A stretch of DNA of 64,000 nt, from assembly GCA_029237695.1 (NCBI GenBank), contig CM055266.1:122564569-122628568 (forward strand). The letters are read 5' to 3'. The stretch comes from Conchocele bisecta. Taxonomy: Eukaryota > Mollusca > Bivalvia > Lucinida > Thyasiridae. The notes under the pieces are model-generated. The model saw only the letters and a program-made list of their open reading frames with translations. It searched no databases and had not been told where the DNA came from. Below, in pieces: positions 10,200 through 19,757 of the stretch. Numbering within the stretch: position 1 is the first letter of the stretch; each line of letters begins with the position of its first letter. The position numbers and the translations under genes are program-made.

Positions 10200-10240
10200 G
10201 CGTTTAATTCTAAATAATTTTCTTAAAATTAATTAATTTG
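10200..10240 (-). promoter_or_regulatory. Shared AT motif upstream of fibre gene
   Basis: On the minus strand this reads AATTAATTTTAAGAAAATTA (10236 back to 10217). The same core occurs at 13872-13853 directly before the start of the minus-strand membrane gene, and a near copy lies at 7845-7826. Position 5' of two separate genes makes it a candidate element promoter. Confidence 0.4.
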
Positions 10241-11012
10241 AAATTTCTAGGACGACCGAAATCGGGTAATCGTTCTTCAACTCTCGCCCTTTATCATCAA
10301 GAATAGAAATCTTCAACTCGTGGATGTGTCCCGATTCCAAAACTTTCATCTCGGGGTGTGGGAAGTCTAAGGTCACAGTCTCACCATAGAAACAGTCGCT
10401 GGCGGGCACGGTTTTCAGTAATGTGCTGGGAGTGCCGTCTACCGTGTTGTACGATGTGTTCACCCGATCCAGGTGCACCCCGAGAGTTTTTGTAAAGGCG
10501 AAGTTCACCGGGGTATCGCCGCGGTGCTCGCCCACGGGGAAGACAAATTTCAACGGGAACTCTCGCCCTTCATCCTCGTTGTAAGGGGGTGCAAATTTAA
10601 ATCCTAACATTGAGGCCAACCCCGGAGTGATCTTTAATTTTTTATCAACGGACAATGTCGCAATCCCCGTGGCTTTCGAGACTGTGAGAGTGCCATTATC
10701 AGGCATATTCGTCGCGATTAAAGCTTGGACATCTCCGAAACCCCAAAGGCCAGGAAGTAATACGGCAGCTGTTTCCCGAAGGCGTCTCCTTGTTTCTACA
10801 GGACTATCGGAGTCCTCTAGATCTATACAATCTCCGGAATAGATAGCCTCTGGCCATTCTATTCCGGAGATCTCCTTGTGCATTTCAATGTGTTTCCACC
10901 CGACCGTGAAGGTGATTGATCTGAGGCCTACCCGGCGTTGTCCGCAGCAGTTGTCTATTAATTTTTGAAGTTCACAACTCCCTTTTTGAACATTAGTGAT
11001 AGTAGCAAACAT
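10233..11012 (-). CDS. Penton-like minor capsid protein (candidate)
   Basis: About 260 residues; start taken at MFATITNVQKG (11012) because the longer start at 11042 would overlap the divergent gene that begins at 11027. The sequence is beta-rich and alternates hydrophobic and polar residues. The second half has the run SDCFYGETVTLDFPHPEMKV and the C-terminus HIHELKISILDDKGRELKN followed by a terminal strand SVVLEI. A 'helix-poor, single jelly roll with a DDxGxxL turn before the last strand' layout is what I associate with Polinton/adintovirus penton proteins, usually 250-300 residues, next to the major capsid genes. The frame is intact. A different virion protein cannot be ruled out. Confidence 0.6.
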   Translation of the reverse strand: MFATITNVQKGSCELQKLIDNCCGQRRVGLRSITFTVGWKHIEMHKEISGIEWPEAIYSGDCIDLEDSDSPVETRRRLRETAAVLLPGLWGFGDVQALIATNMPDNGTLTVSKATGIATLSVDKKLKITPGLASMLGFKFAPPYNEDEGREFPLKFVFPVGEHRGDTPVNFAFTKTLGVHLDRVNTSYNTVDGTPSTLLKTVPASDCFYGETVTLDFPHPEMKVLESGHIHELKISILDDKGRELKNDYPISVVLEISN

Positions 11013-11026
11013 AATAATATCTTTCA

Positions 11027-12472
11027 ATGGATACCAAAGCATTTAGCTTTAATTATAATGCAAAGTACGCGGTCGGTGGTAAATACAAGCAAAAAGACGT
11101 TGTTAACCGCCTTGTACACCCAACCGTAACGGTTAGACCGGCCAGTGGCTTTGCCACCAATTTCCCTAACACGTTTGAGAAATATGTAGTTCCAAAGACT
11201 ACTAGTCAAGATGTATTACTAAGATGGGAGTTTTCCCATATGAACTTCTGGCAGAACCAGCTAAATTTCGCTGTATGGTGCGCAACGGCCGGATGCGGAG
11301 TTTCGCATCAAGACCATTTGACATCCGAGAATATCATGCTCCGAAATGTCTACAACTTTCACGTGTATTACACAATTAGGAGGATTCTCAAAGAACTAGG
11401 TATTTCACTGCCTCAAGATGATGGCTGGGATCCCATTTCCAGCGCATACGACCGTAAGGCGTTCGAAAGATTGTGTAGCGAATTTGGGATATCAAAAGAC
11501 GCCGACTGGAGACAGAAAGTATACTCCCCGACCAACAGTTTAGGGTTAGTTCACCTTAAAGGCTTGGTTAGTGGGGAGCGTCTGGATAAAGTTCCAGTAT
11601 ATTTCTCAGGGCTATGGAGCGCTCGAGAGGTCACCCCACCACCAGTTAGAGAAATGGCAACATGGACTAAATATAATTATAAGTTGAATAAGATGACATT
11701 CGGTGCTGAAGTGCTTGGTGGATGCCATTGGCTGCCTACTAAAGTAGCCCATGTGGAATATCTAGACCTGGGTGATACTCCACAGATGCGAAATGCTTGG
11801 ACCACATTTATGTTAGAAGAAAGCACTTGATTTACGCAGGGTGGGGTTATTCGTCTCAACGAATCCATTCGCATATACGTATGGTCAATCCTCGCCTCAC
11901 AGAAGCAAACGCGCAGCGCTATACTTGGTACGGGAACGGCCTTTGACGCACAAAAACAGTTCTTGGCACTTGTCGAGGACGCCATCTCAGCTAAGGTGGA
12001 CCTCCAGAAGGCGATCCAGAATTATCAAGACGTTTTGCAGACTGCCCGCACCCCGGTAGACTACGCATTTGGAATAGGTCTTTATATTGCGCCGAGCAAT
12101 ATGATACTACGAGACGATCCGGTTGACGGTTACAATAATCAGATCGTAGTCGCAACCACCAATCAAAAAATCGGCCGCAACGGGAACGTGAACACGGGTA
12201 TCATCAAGCTCCCACCCAAGATGATCGGGCGCGGAGTTGTAAGTGGAACCGATTTCATAAAACCCCCAAAACACAAAATGGATACACATCCCTCAACACA
12301 ATCGAACCCAGTACCCCCAATTCGTAAATTGGATGCACCATCGAGTTCCCCCAATCCAATCATCAACAATGTTGAAACACCAATCGAGATTGGAAGCACA
12401 ACACACGAGGAGGAGAAATTAGCGCTCGTCGTCGCCCTCGTGGCGATCGGACTATTTACGCTTTGGTTTTAG
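11027..12472 (+). pseudogene. Conserved-type 482-codon element protein with one in-frame TGA
   Basis: Starts MDTKAFSFNYNAKY and stays open to 12472 except for a single TGA at 11828-11830. The part before the stop (267 residues) is rich in Trp, Tyr, Phe and Cys (SHMNFWQNQLNFAVWCATAG). The part after contains IYVWSILASQKQTRSAILG and GTAFDAQKQFLALVEDAI, then a Pro-rich linker. A C-terminal hydrophobic segment (EEEKLALVVALVAIGLFTLW) looks like a tail anchor. I associate this architecture with an uncharacterised large protein repeatedly found beside capsid genes in invertebrate Polintons; no enzymatic motif is seen. It diverges from the penton gene 14 bp away and its end overlaps the convergent gene's end by 21 bp. 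Nonsense mutation is the simplest reading of the TGA. Confidence 0.6.
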
Positions 12473-13845
12473 GAACTCTCTGGCGAAGAATAGTAGGAGA
12501 CCGGCGATGGCCACGATTAAAGCCCAGGTATTCTCGGCGAGCCATCCGACCGTTTTTGATAATATAGATAACAAGAAGGAGAGGAGACCTCCTATCAAAC
12601 CAGGACAGCGCGGCAGCCAACTTTCCTGCTAATTTAGTTTACCAGGAGACTCGCAAGGCCTTTAGTTGTTTTTTTATCCACTCCTTGGCTCCGCCGGATG
12701 GCGCGGGTGCTGGTGCGGGTGCTGGTGCAGGTGCTGGTGCGGCACCAGCATTGACAGCTACAAATAGAGACGATATAGATAGAATTAGGGTCGATATAAT
12801 CATGCTGAAAGCTGCGATGATGGTTACTATCGTGACGCCCTTCTCTCTGAACAGAGTGTGAAGACGCTCACCGAGTGTCGTGTCCTCGTGCAGAACCCTC
12901 GAGATTGTTTCGCGGCTCCGACTTAATTGGCCGGAAAGTGCCTCACGGTTAGTCGAAGCAGCCTCCAAGCGAGCTTCTCTTTCGTCCCGCAACGACCACA
13001 GGAGTTTGTTGATCCGCTCGGTAGATTCTCTATCGTCACGGACTTCCCCAAGTTTTCTTTCTTCTAGAGCGATATGTTTGTCCAGCGCCGTGAGTTTGGA
13101 GAGGTTATTGACCAGTTCGCCCCGAGTTGTTTGCAGAGCCTTATCGAGTCCCAGGAGTTCGCGAAGAGGTAATGGTGGGTCATATTTCGTGCCGTTCATT
13201 TCGTTGACCGTGGCATCAATTGTGTGAATACCGTCGGTGGCTATACGAGGGACAACGCTGAGCGCGCTCATTTCTATAGCGGCGGCCGTCTTCGCCAGCG
13301 TTTCGTCGGTAGACTGTAGGGTTTTTACCATTTGTTGAGGCAGCTGCGACCGATCATCGATCACTCCGAGAGCTCGAGCGAGGGATACTCCATATCGGTT
13401 CACGGAAGAGGGGCTGAGGAACCAGGTCGGGTCGTTCTTGTACGTCAGCAACTTCCAGCTATTACCCCATTTAACCCACAAGTCTCCTCTTTTAGTGCTG
13501 CGGAACTCCAAGCGTGGCCTTGATGCCGTTTTTAGACACCTCACTCTCCCACCGTTTCACCCGAGACTCCGTTTCCGTGAGAGGCGCCAGCTCATTCTTG
13601 GAGATCCCCGCTGGAATCTCGGCACCGCCCGCCCATGCCGGAGTTGCGGATGGAGCCTCCCAGAGGAACGTAGTCTCGGGTGAAATTCCCATTGGTATGG
13701 CTGTTAAGGGCGTAATTCGGGGGTCGACATACCCAGGATCTTTATGTGTCTCTATGAAGGTCGTATCGTCATAGTCATCGATGTCATCATCATCGCGGAA
13801 ATCGTCTCTGCCGATTTCATCCATGTTAATATCGTAATAATCCAT
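12452..13845 (-). pseudogene. Coiled-coil membrane protein of the element, frame broken
   Basis: Begins MDYYDINMDEIGRDDF with a very acidic N-terminus. A frame change is needed near 13500-13510, after which the protein continues with a DLWVKWGNSWKLLTY segment, a long charged coiled coil (about 13190-12880), a membrane helix (TIVTIIAAFSMIISTLILSI) and an Ala-Pro repeat (about ten AP pairs). The frame then meets a TAA at 12639-12641. Downstream sequence is still coding-like: after the TAA and a second frame change near 12600-12610 comes a second hydrophobic region (GGLLSFLLSILSKTVGWL) ending at a TAG at 12452. It probably was one protein with two membrane regions, of unknown role, possibly a virion or assembly membrane protein. 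Confidence 0.55.
12695..12755 (-). repeat. GGTGCGGGTGCT-type tandem repeat coding for Ala-Pro
   Basis: A run of degenerate 12-bp units GGTGCGGGTGCT/GGTGCAGGTGCT, encoding alternating Ala and Pro on the minus strand between the membrane helix and the basic C-terminus of the coiled-coil gene. Such Pro-Ala linkers are stiff and could space two domains. Confidence 0.7.
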
Positions 13846-13918
13846 ATTTATAATTTTCTTAAAATTAATTATGTATTAAAGACAAAACCATACGGGTTTA
13901 ATATAGTTTCACTAAATT
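13846..13918. promoter_or_regulatory. Divergent intergenic region with shared AT motif
   Basis: Lies between the starts of the minus-strand coiled-coil gene (13845) and the plus-strand capsid gene (13919). It contains, on the minus strand, TTTTAAGAAAATTATAAAT immediately before that ATG, the same core as found upstream of the fibre gene. It should drive both genes if they are transcribed. Confidence 0.45.
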
Positions 13919-15095
13919 ATGTCTTCGAGTCAATACGGTCGCAAACTCAATCCATACCGCAGACTGCGTGAGCCCCTCGGGGCAAAAGGCGTGAGACAGA
14001 GTGTCGTTATTACGAACAACCCATCGACGATCGACCAGAACCAACAGCTCTTGGTCCGCTTCGCTTCCCCAACCTCGGAGCTAACGACGTCATTGTGCCG
14101 GGGACTGTTCGCCTCACTTTCACTATTTCGCTGAAGTCGACGGACGAGGACCGAACCGTCGTTCAGAACCTGGGTCGCGCCATCGTCAAAAAGACCATGA
14201 TAAAGACTTCTGGTAATGAGGTGATGTCGATCGATGACAGCGACGTCTATCATTGCTACCAGGACCTGTGGAAGACGGCGCAAGAGCGCGAAAACGCTGT
14301 CTATCAGGGTATTGACACCAGCAAAAATAAGAACGTAACCAAACTTAGAATCGGGGCTGCTAACATGGCAGATAACAACGCGAGCGACAATGCGGTCGCG
14401 GGCGCCTACGGCAACCGCTTCTACATCCCGCTCGACTTTGAGTTGCTGGAGAGTCACATGCCCCACTATCAGAGCGCTTTGGCTGACCGCCTCGAATACG
14501 AACTAACGTTCAACGACTACGGCCGAGTTCTCATAGCCAGCGACATGTTATCGACGTATACGATCGACAATGTTTCGTTGGAGTACGACATGGTCACGAT
14601 GCCCGAACTCGCGCGATTGATCAGAACCAGTACGCCGGGCGCGTTGCCATACTTTACGACCGAGTTCTTCGCCACCGCAAGATGAAGAAAGACAAAAGCG
14701 ACACATTGTGGAATATTAATGTCAACGTCCCCGCCCGCTCGATGAAAGGTATACTGATGTTGTTCGAGGATGCTCGGTTCGGGCTCGGTGCTCGAAAAAC
14801 CGACAAATTCTATAACACCAAAATCACGAAGGTAGAGGTGACGATCGAGGGAGTACCCAATCAACTCTACAGCGCGGGTCTTCGTGCGCACCAGCAGTGG
14901 GACGAAGTAAGAAAGCAGTTTGCTGCCGGCTCTAAGCGCTCTCCGGAGGTTGCAGCAGTTGCCAAAGACCTACATTTCTCGGCCGTCTCCCTCGCGGAGT
15001 TCCTGAATACCAAATACGCGTTATGGCTAGACATGCCAGAAAGCGACAACTACCAAATACACGGCAGCGGACGCCAAGTTGAGAACGCTCTTTAG
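13919..15095 (+). pseudogene. Major capsid protein, double-jelly-roll Polinton/adintovirus type
   Basis: Start at MSSSQYGRKLNPYRRL. The coding signal runs through three frames: 13919 to about 14065, about 14070 to about 14655, and about 14655 to 15095. The first change lies in the slippage-prone CGCTTCGCTTC at 14058-14068, the second at a short T run near 14652. Recognisable blocks are VIVPGT, NLGRAIVKK, EVMSIDDSDVYHCYQDLWKT, YGNRFYIPLDFELLE, RLEYELTFNDY and, in the last frame, DTLWNINVNVPARSMKGIL and KVEVTIEGVPNQLYS. These match my knowledge of the Polinton/adintovirus hexon-like family. The protein stops at QIHGSGRQVENAL, which seems early for the family, and only 26 nt separate it from the polymerase end, so the 3' end may have been deleted. 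Confidence 0.8.
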
Positions 15096-15121
15096 TATTC
15101 TCTCAGAGTTCTTTTTTTTAC

Positions 15122-15908
15122 CTATCCTATAGGCTCGGTGTGTAACCCGTCTTCCATCACTCTCCTCTTGTCGTAGTACGCCGAGAGTCTTATTTTTTGT
15201 TGACAGTACGTCTTCATCACCCCGATAATCATTCGGAATCCCCTGTTCTCCGCCATATCCCTACCCCCTTCGAGAGCACTCTTATACCTTCCCCAAGTCA
15301 GATCGTTAGATCTCTTCGACATCCCCTTGCCGAGTGCTTAGATTTTCCATCACCGCTCACGTAGTAACACTTGCTACACAGAGCGATGGCTCTATCCCCT
15401 TCGAATTCCAGCTTGAATAGTCCCGGAGTTCTGTTGCTCCACACGTCCCACGCCAACCATTCGGTCTTCTCCTTAATTAAACTTTCTCTTCATATTCTTT
15501 CTCACCACCGCCGCCAGCGTCTTCTCCGACAGCGCGAAGTACATGCTGTCAGTGTCCATCTGTATCAGTTCGAAATCTCCGCGATCCACGTACTTGTCCA
15601 AGAAATCGTAGTAGAACTCCAGCATCCGGAGCTTGGCCAACTGGTAGAACCGCTATGCCACACTGAAACGGTCTGTTGATCACCACTCGAGTCTTCCTGC
15701 TCGATATCTCGTAAGCCTCCCAATCTCCTCCAGGTCTTCGAACCACGCCGACTCAGTGCCCGATCGACAGTCTTCTCATCCTTCGTATATGTGGTGTTCA
15801 GGTGTCTCTCTTGTGCCTCTATCAGTTTGCCACAACACGCGTTGCCAACCAGTTTGAATATCTCCGCCAACACCGCCTTGCTCTTGTCGACGTCCCCCCC
15901 CCCCCCCC

Positions 15909-15994
<86 letters not shown>

Positions 15995-18900
15995 TCCGTC
16001 TAGCAGTGGTGACCTCTTTAACGAACCATTGAAGCGGTTTGCCGGGCGTGTAGTCTATCACCCTATGCACCGCCTTGACGATCAGACCGTGCTCCAGATA
16101 CCACTTTAGCAGCGGGGAGTATATGATCATCTTCTTGGCGGACATTGCCCACACGAGCTTGCTCTGCCCTTCGACTCTATTCCTCCCAGTCCCGGCCAGG
16201 TAGTCCTTCATGTGCTGCGCAACCTCGTTCTCATCGACTTCTCGATTAACGAACAGCGGTGACATTTCCGAGAACTTGTATCTCAACGTTTCCGGGACCT
16301 CTATATTCAACTCCGCAAATCCGAACCACTTTTCACTCCTGATCTTCCTCATGAAACAGTCTATATACGACTGTCTTTCCGGGTCGTCACACGTCCATAT
16401 CTGCTCCTCACCACACGGCATGTCCTTCGACAGAGTAGATAGGTACAGAGCATTGGCATCGTACCCCATCACCGCCTTGCACATCTTCTCCTCCCGACTC
16501 CCCACCTGACCCCTGATCGTTGACCTTCCAGCCTCGGCGTATCTGGAGAATACTATGGACGGACCACCGACCAATCCCTGCTTCATCATCTCGTAAGTTT
16601 CAGACTTCGGTGACCACAGCTCGGGCGTGTCCGCCTTCCCATCGATCGACCCCGCGGAGTAGGTTCTGAAGGAAACACCAGTAGAGACACAGCATCCTTG
16701 AGTATGTCCACGCCTCTTCCCCTGTAGAACTCCGTCATTTTAGTCAGAGCCTCCAGAAACGGTCCTACATCCAAGTCGTTGTAGTGTTGCAACCATTCCT
16801 TGAACGTCTTCATCCCATTTCTCGGAATACCTTCTTACACTCTTTCCACTCGGACAACGACAGTAGGAACTCACCCTTCAACTTCGAGTACCACTCGGGA
16901 TAGTCTGGCAGCCCCGGATGGTCGAGCTTGTCCGCGCTATCGAACCACTCGTACGGAAAGTGAGACTTTACCGTTTTACAGTCGTACGCCTTAACCCACC
17001 GGTCGTACGTGGTACCGGGTCCCAGATACTGGATGATGTCGAGAAATCTAAACTCCGGGGTAAACAGAAATATCGTCGTGCTGGCTCTCTTTCGACCATC
17101 ACATTATTCACGGTGGCCGCCAACTTCTCTACAAAGTACTGCTTGATGAGGTTCAGGTCCTACCTGCTACAGTTGAACCCCACCACCGGGACTTGGTTAA
17201 TCCAAGAGATAATCTTTGCTTGCTGAGACTTCGATAACATATCTATGTCGGCCGGCAGATACTTCTTCCTAACCCCCTCCCTGATTGCCTTGCCTCTCAT
17301 CTGCAGCTCGGTCACGAAACTTCTCGACTAGCGTGTCGGGATCTCGTTCGCATAGGTCAGTGTGATCCCTTCATGCATCGTATCCCCCAACGACACCGAT
17401 ATAGGAACGTGCTCGACCTCGAAGGTCAGGTCTTTGGTGGGTCGCGTGCTTTTTGACTTGTCGAGATACGCCTCGAAGTCGTAGACTATCTGGTGGGGGT
17501 AACCAGAGTCGTCTCCTCCTCGCGTGGCGATTGTGGATAGTAGGTATTCACCTCATTCAACCACTCGCACTCCCACATCACCACCAGCTCGTAACCCGCC
17601 TTCCTTATATTGGCGTCTTGAATTTTCGTCTCCTATTGTACAGCGATCTCGCGTTACCTCTCATGCAATGCCTCGGACACCGTGCCAGTAGCATCCGTGA
17701 AACTGAAACACGGTCTCGGTCTCGTGACAGTAACCGTCGACCGGATCACCAGCCACCCACTCTCACCACCGTGACCGCAGTCGCGTGATTTATGTGCTTT
17801 CCCACCTCTCCTCTTCTCTGCTCAACCATTGAATCGACCTCACACTCGCTGACTTAGGATAGAAAACGCCTTCTCGTAGGCCGACTGGGGTCTCTCTACC
17901 CTCTTACTGGACATGTCACCACGGTCTTCCCACCCATGCAGGTGTCGCGGCCTGTGCCTGTGCATGTTACACGACTTTGTGAACCGTTGTTGACATCCGG
18001 TGCACCCGTACTCGTTCGTCATCTTGCGGAGATTCGTTATGAGGAACGAGTGACCTCCAAACATTCCTATCGTCATTGTCTTCCCCCCAACCACGTCGTA
18101 ATTTGCCGGAACCTTCATGAGGTACCACACTCCATCGGCGGTGGCTCTTAAACGCGAATACCCAACTTGAAATAGCTCTTTCGACCTTCTAAAATATCGT
18201 CCAGGGGAATTCCCTGACTACCCGGTCCGTTATCATGCCCGAGATATTCGCAGAGCCAGAGTGCCTTCTCACAACATCGGTCTGGTCTCCCCCTCCACGT
18301 TTGGATGGCTATGCACTAAAACAGACACAAGTAGTCGTCGTACGTGTCGACGGAATACATTCCCTTTTTCTGTCTTAACCATCTGGAGTTTTTCCCGCTC
18401 CCATGAGAAGTTGTTGCGCGTCGATGATCATCTTCACCTCAACTGATATCCAACGAACGAAGGTCCATTTTGTGTTTGGTCTATCAACTTTGTCGATGTC
18501 CATTCGACCTTTCTCTCTATCGGATATCCAACTCTCGGCTTTGGCGATCTCGTTTATCCACGGACTGCCCTTTGATTGTTTGTGATAGATCATAGTAGCG
18601 TCGGTCTCTATGTTCCTAATACGATACGAGCACGAATACCTCAGATAACATGCCATGGTCATCTCTGGGCGAATTTTATTCATTATGCGATTAGCGATCT
18701 CCCCGTCTACCCCCCTCTCGAAAGTCCATACTATCTTCCTCCTACCCCTATCAACAGTTTCCCTAACTTCGGCTTCTTCGGCGAGAATCCTGGGACCCTC
18801 CTCCACCAAAGCTCTGGCGATATCTCTCCTCTTCTTGGGAGGTCTCCCACCAACCCTTGATAAATCTTATTGTAGTACGCCTTGTATAGGGGATTTCTAC

Positions 18901-19158
18901 GTGCGCTGTGATCTTCTTTTACACGCTGCGCGTAAGCGGTGGCGCGCAGACTGGCCGTCGTCTCGTTCTCCAATTTCTCGGAGCGTTTTTCGGGGTCGGC
19001 GGCAGTCGTCCGGTCGAAACCGCACGCCGCAGCCTCTCCTCGTAGACGACGGCTCGCGCGTCACTTATCCTATCTGCTATATCTTTCTTGAGTCTCAAAC
19101 CTCTTAGGGAAATTCCCCAACTCTTAACTTGCTCTCTCATTTGCTTTATGGTAGGCAT
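15122..19158 (-). pseudogene. SAP-like domain plus protein-primed family B DNA polymerase (pPolB), many frameshifts
   Basis: Start at MPTIKQMREQVKSWGI (19158), a SAP-like N-terminus. Then come a conserved N-terminal region (18900-18375), a Cys/His segment with FGGHSFLI and CTGCQQRFTKSCNMHRH (18130-17840), exonuclease motif I DFEAY (17466-17480), motif II region GFNCSR then an in-frame TAG at 17160-17162 followed by DLNLI, and polymerase motif A YDANALYL (16440-16463). Motif B is GNACCGK (15826-15846; a Tyr would be usual for the second Cys) and motif C is MDTDS (15545-15559). The C-terminus ends at 15122. Together this is the Polinton-type polymerase, which initiates replication from a terminal protein. 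More than ten frame changes and stops, and a 100-nt G run (minus strand) between motifs A and B, make it non-functional as read. Confidence 0.92.
15894..15993. repeat. 100-nt C homopolymer inside the polymerase gene
   Basis: 99 C and one A (at 15909). On the coding strand it expands a short glycine codon run into polyglycine between ARRTG and DVDKSK of the polymerase, and shifts the frame. Either a real homopolymer expansion or an assembly/consensus artefact. Confidence 0.95.
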
Positions 19159-19615
19159 TATACTGAGTATAACCAATAGATTTTTTATTTCTCATAGGGT
19201 GTAAGTTTATATTTTATTCGTAATAAATGTATGACAGATTGTTGTAATATACTTAGTATAACTTATGGATAACTTGTCTTTAATAGGATGTCAGTTTATA
19301 TTTGTGACAGATTTGTGTAAAATATTGAGTATAACTTATGGATTTCTTATCTTCAATAGGGTGTAAGTTTATATTTTATTTGTAATAAATGTATGACAGA
19401 TTGTTGTAATATACTGAGTATATGGATAACTTGTCTTTAATAGGGTGTCAGTTTATATTTGTGACAGATTGCTGTAATATACTGAGTATAAATTATGGAT
19501 TTCTTATCTTTAATAGGGTGTCAGTTGTTATTTTATTCGTAATAAAAGTATGACAGATTGTTGTATATATATACTGAGTATAACATAGGGATTTTTATCT
19601 CTAATATGGTGTATT
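19159..19615. repeat. Subterminal tandem repeats with TATACTGAGTATA palindromes
   Basis: Six imperfect units, each opening with the 13-nt palindrome TATACT(G/T)AGTATA or a one- or two-base variant at 19159, 19248, 19321, 19410, 19478 and 19570. Successive spacings are 89, 73, 89, 68 and 92 bp. Long units carry TTATTCGTAATAAATGTATG; short units lack it. The last unit runs into the right terminal repeat, whose left counterpart has the same palindrome at 6400-6412. Probable protein-binding or replication-origin sites. Confidence 0.8.
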
Positions 19616-19752
19616 TTCTCATGTCATAAATATATGGTCTCGCGGTAGTAGTATATAAGAGTCACAAATGATACCATCATGCTGTGGAAGGTGCCGCGCG
19701 TAGCCGGTGCCTTCCAGAGGTGATGGTATCATTGTGACTCTTATATACTACT
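19559..19752. repeat. Right terminal inverted repeat with internal palindrome
   Basis: Reverse complement of 6230-6423 with one mismatch seen. The outer 19647-19752 is the same T-shaped palindrome, and its tip is in the matching orientation. The direct repeat GCATG follows at 19753-19757. Confidence 0.95.
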
Positions 19753-19757
19753 GCATG

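Larger units (their letters stand above)
6230..19752. mobile_element. Polinton/Maverick (adintovirus-like) element, degraded
   Basis: A 13,523-bp unit bounded by matching 194-bp inverted repeats and a 5-bp direct repeat GCATG (6225-6229 and 19753-19757). It encodes a protein-primed family B DNA polymerase, a candidate double-jelly-roll major capsid protein, a penton-like minor capsid protein, fibre-like and membrane proteins, on both strands. This gene set is the Polinton/adintovirus signature. I do not recognise a retroviral-type integrase, a FtsK/HerA packaging ATPase or an adenain-like protease in any frame, although Polintons normally carry them. They may have been lost by deletion, diverged beyond recognition, or be supplied in trans. 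Most long genes are interrupted, so this copy appears defective. Confidence 0.9.

Noticed and set aside
15791..16032. Proline-rich ORFs across the C tract
   Set aside because: Produced by reading the 100-nt C homopolymer on the non-coding strand of the polymerase.
18655..19107. 150-codon plus-strand ORF
   Set aside because: Antisense to the N-terminal part of the polymerase gene; no domain and Ser/Pro/Arg-rich composition typical of antisense GC-rich coding DNA.
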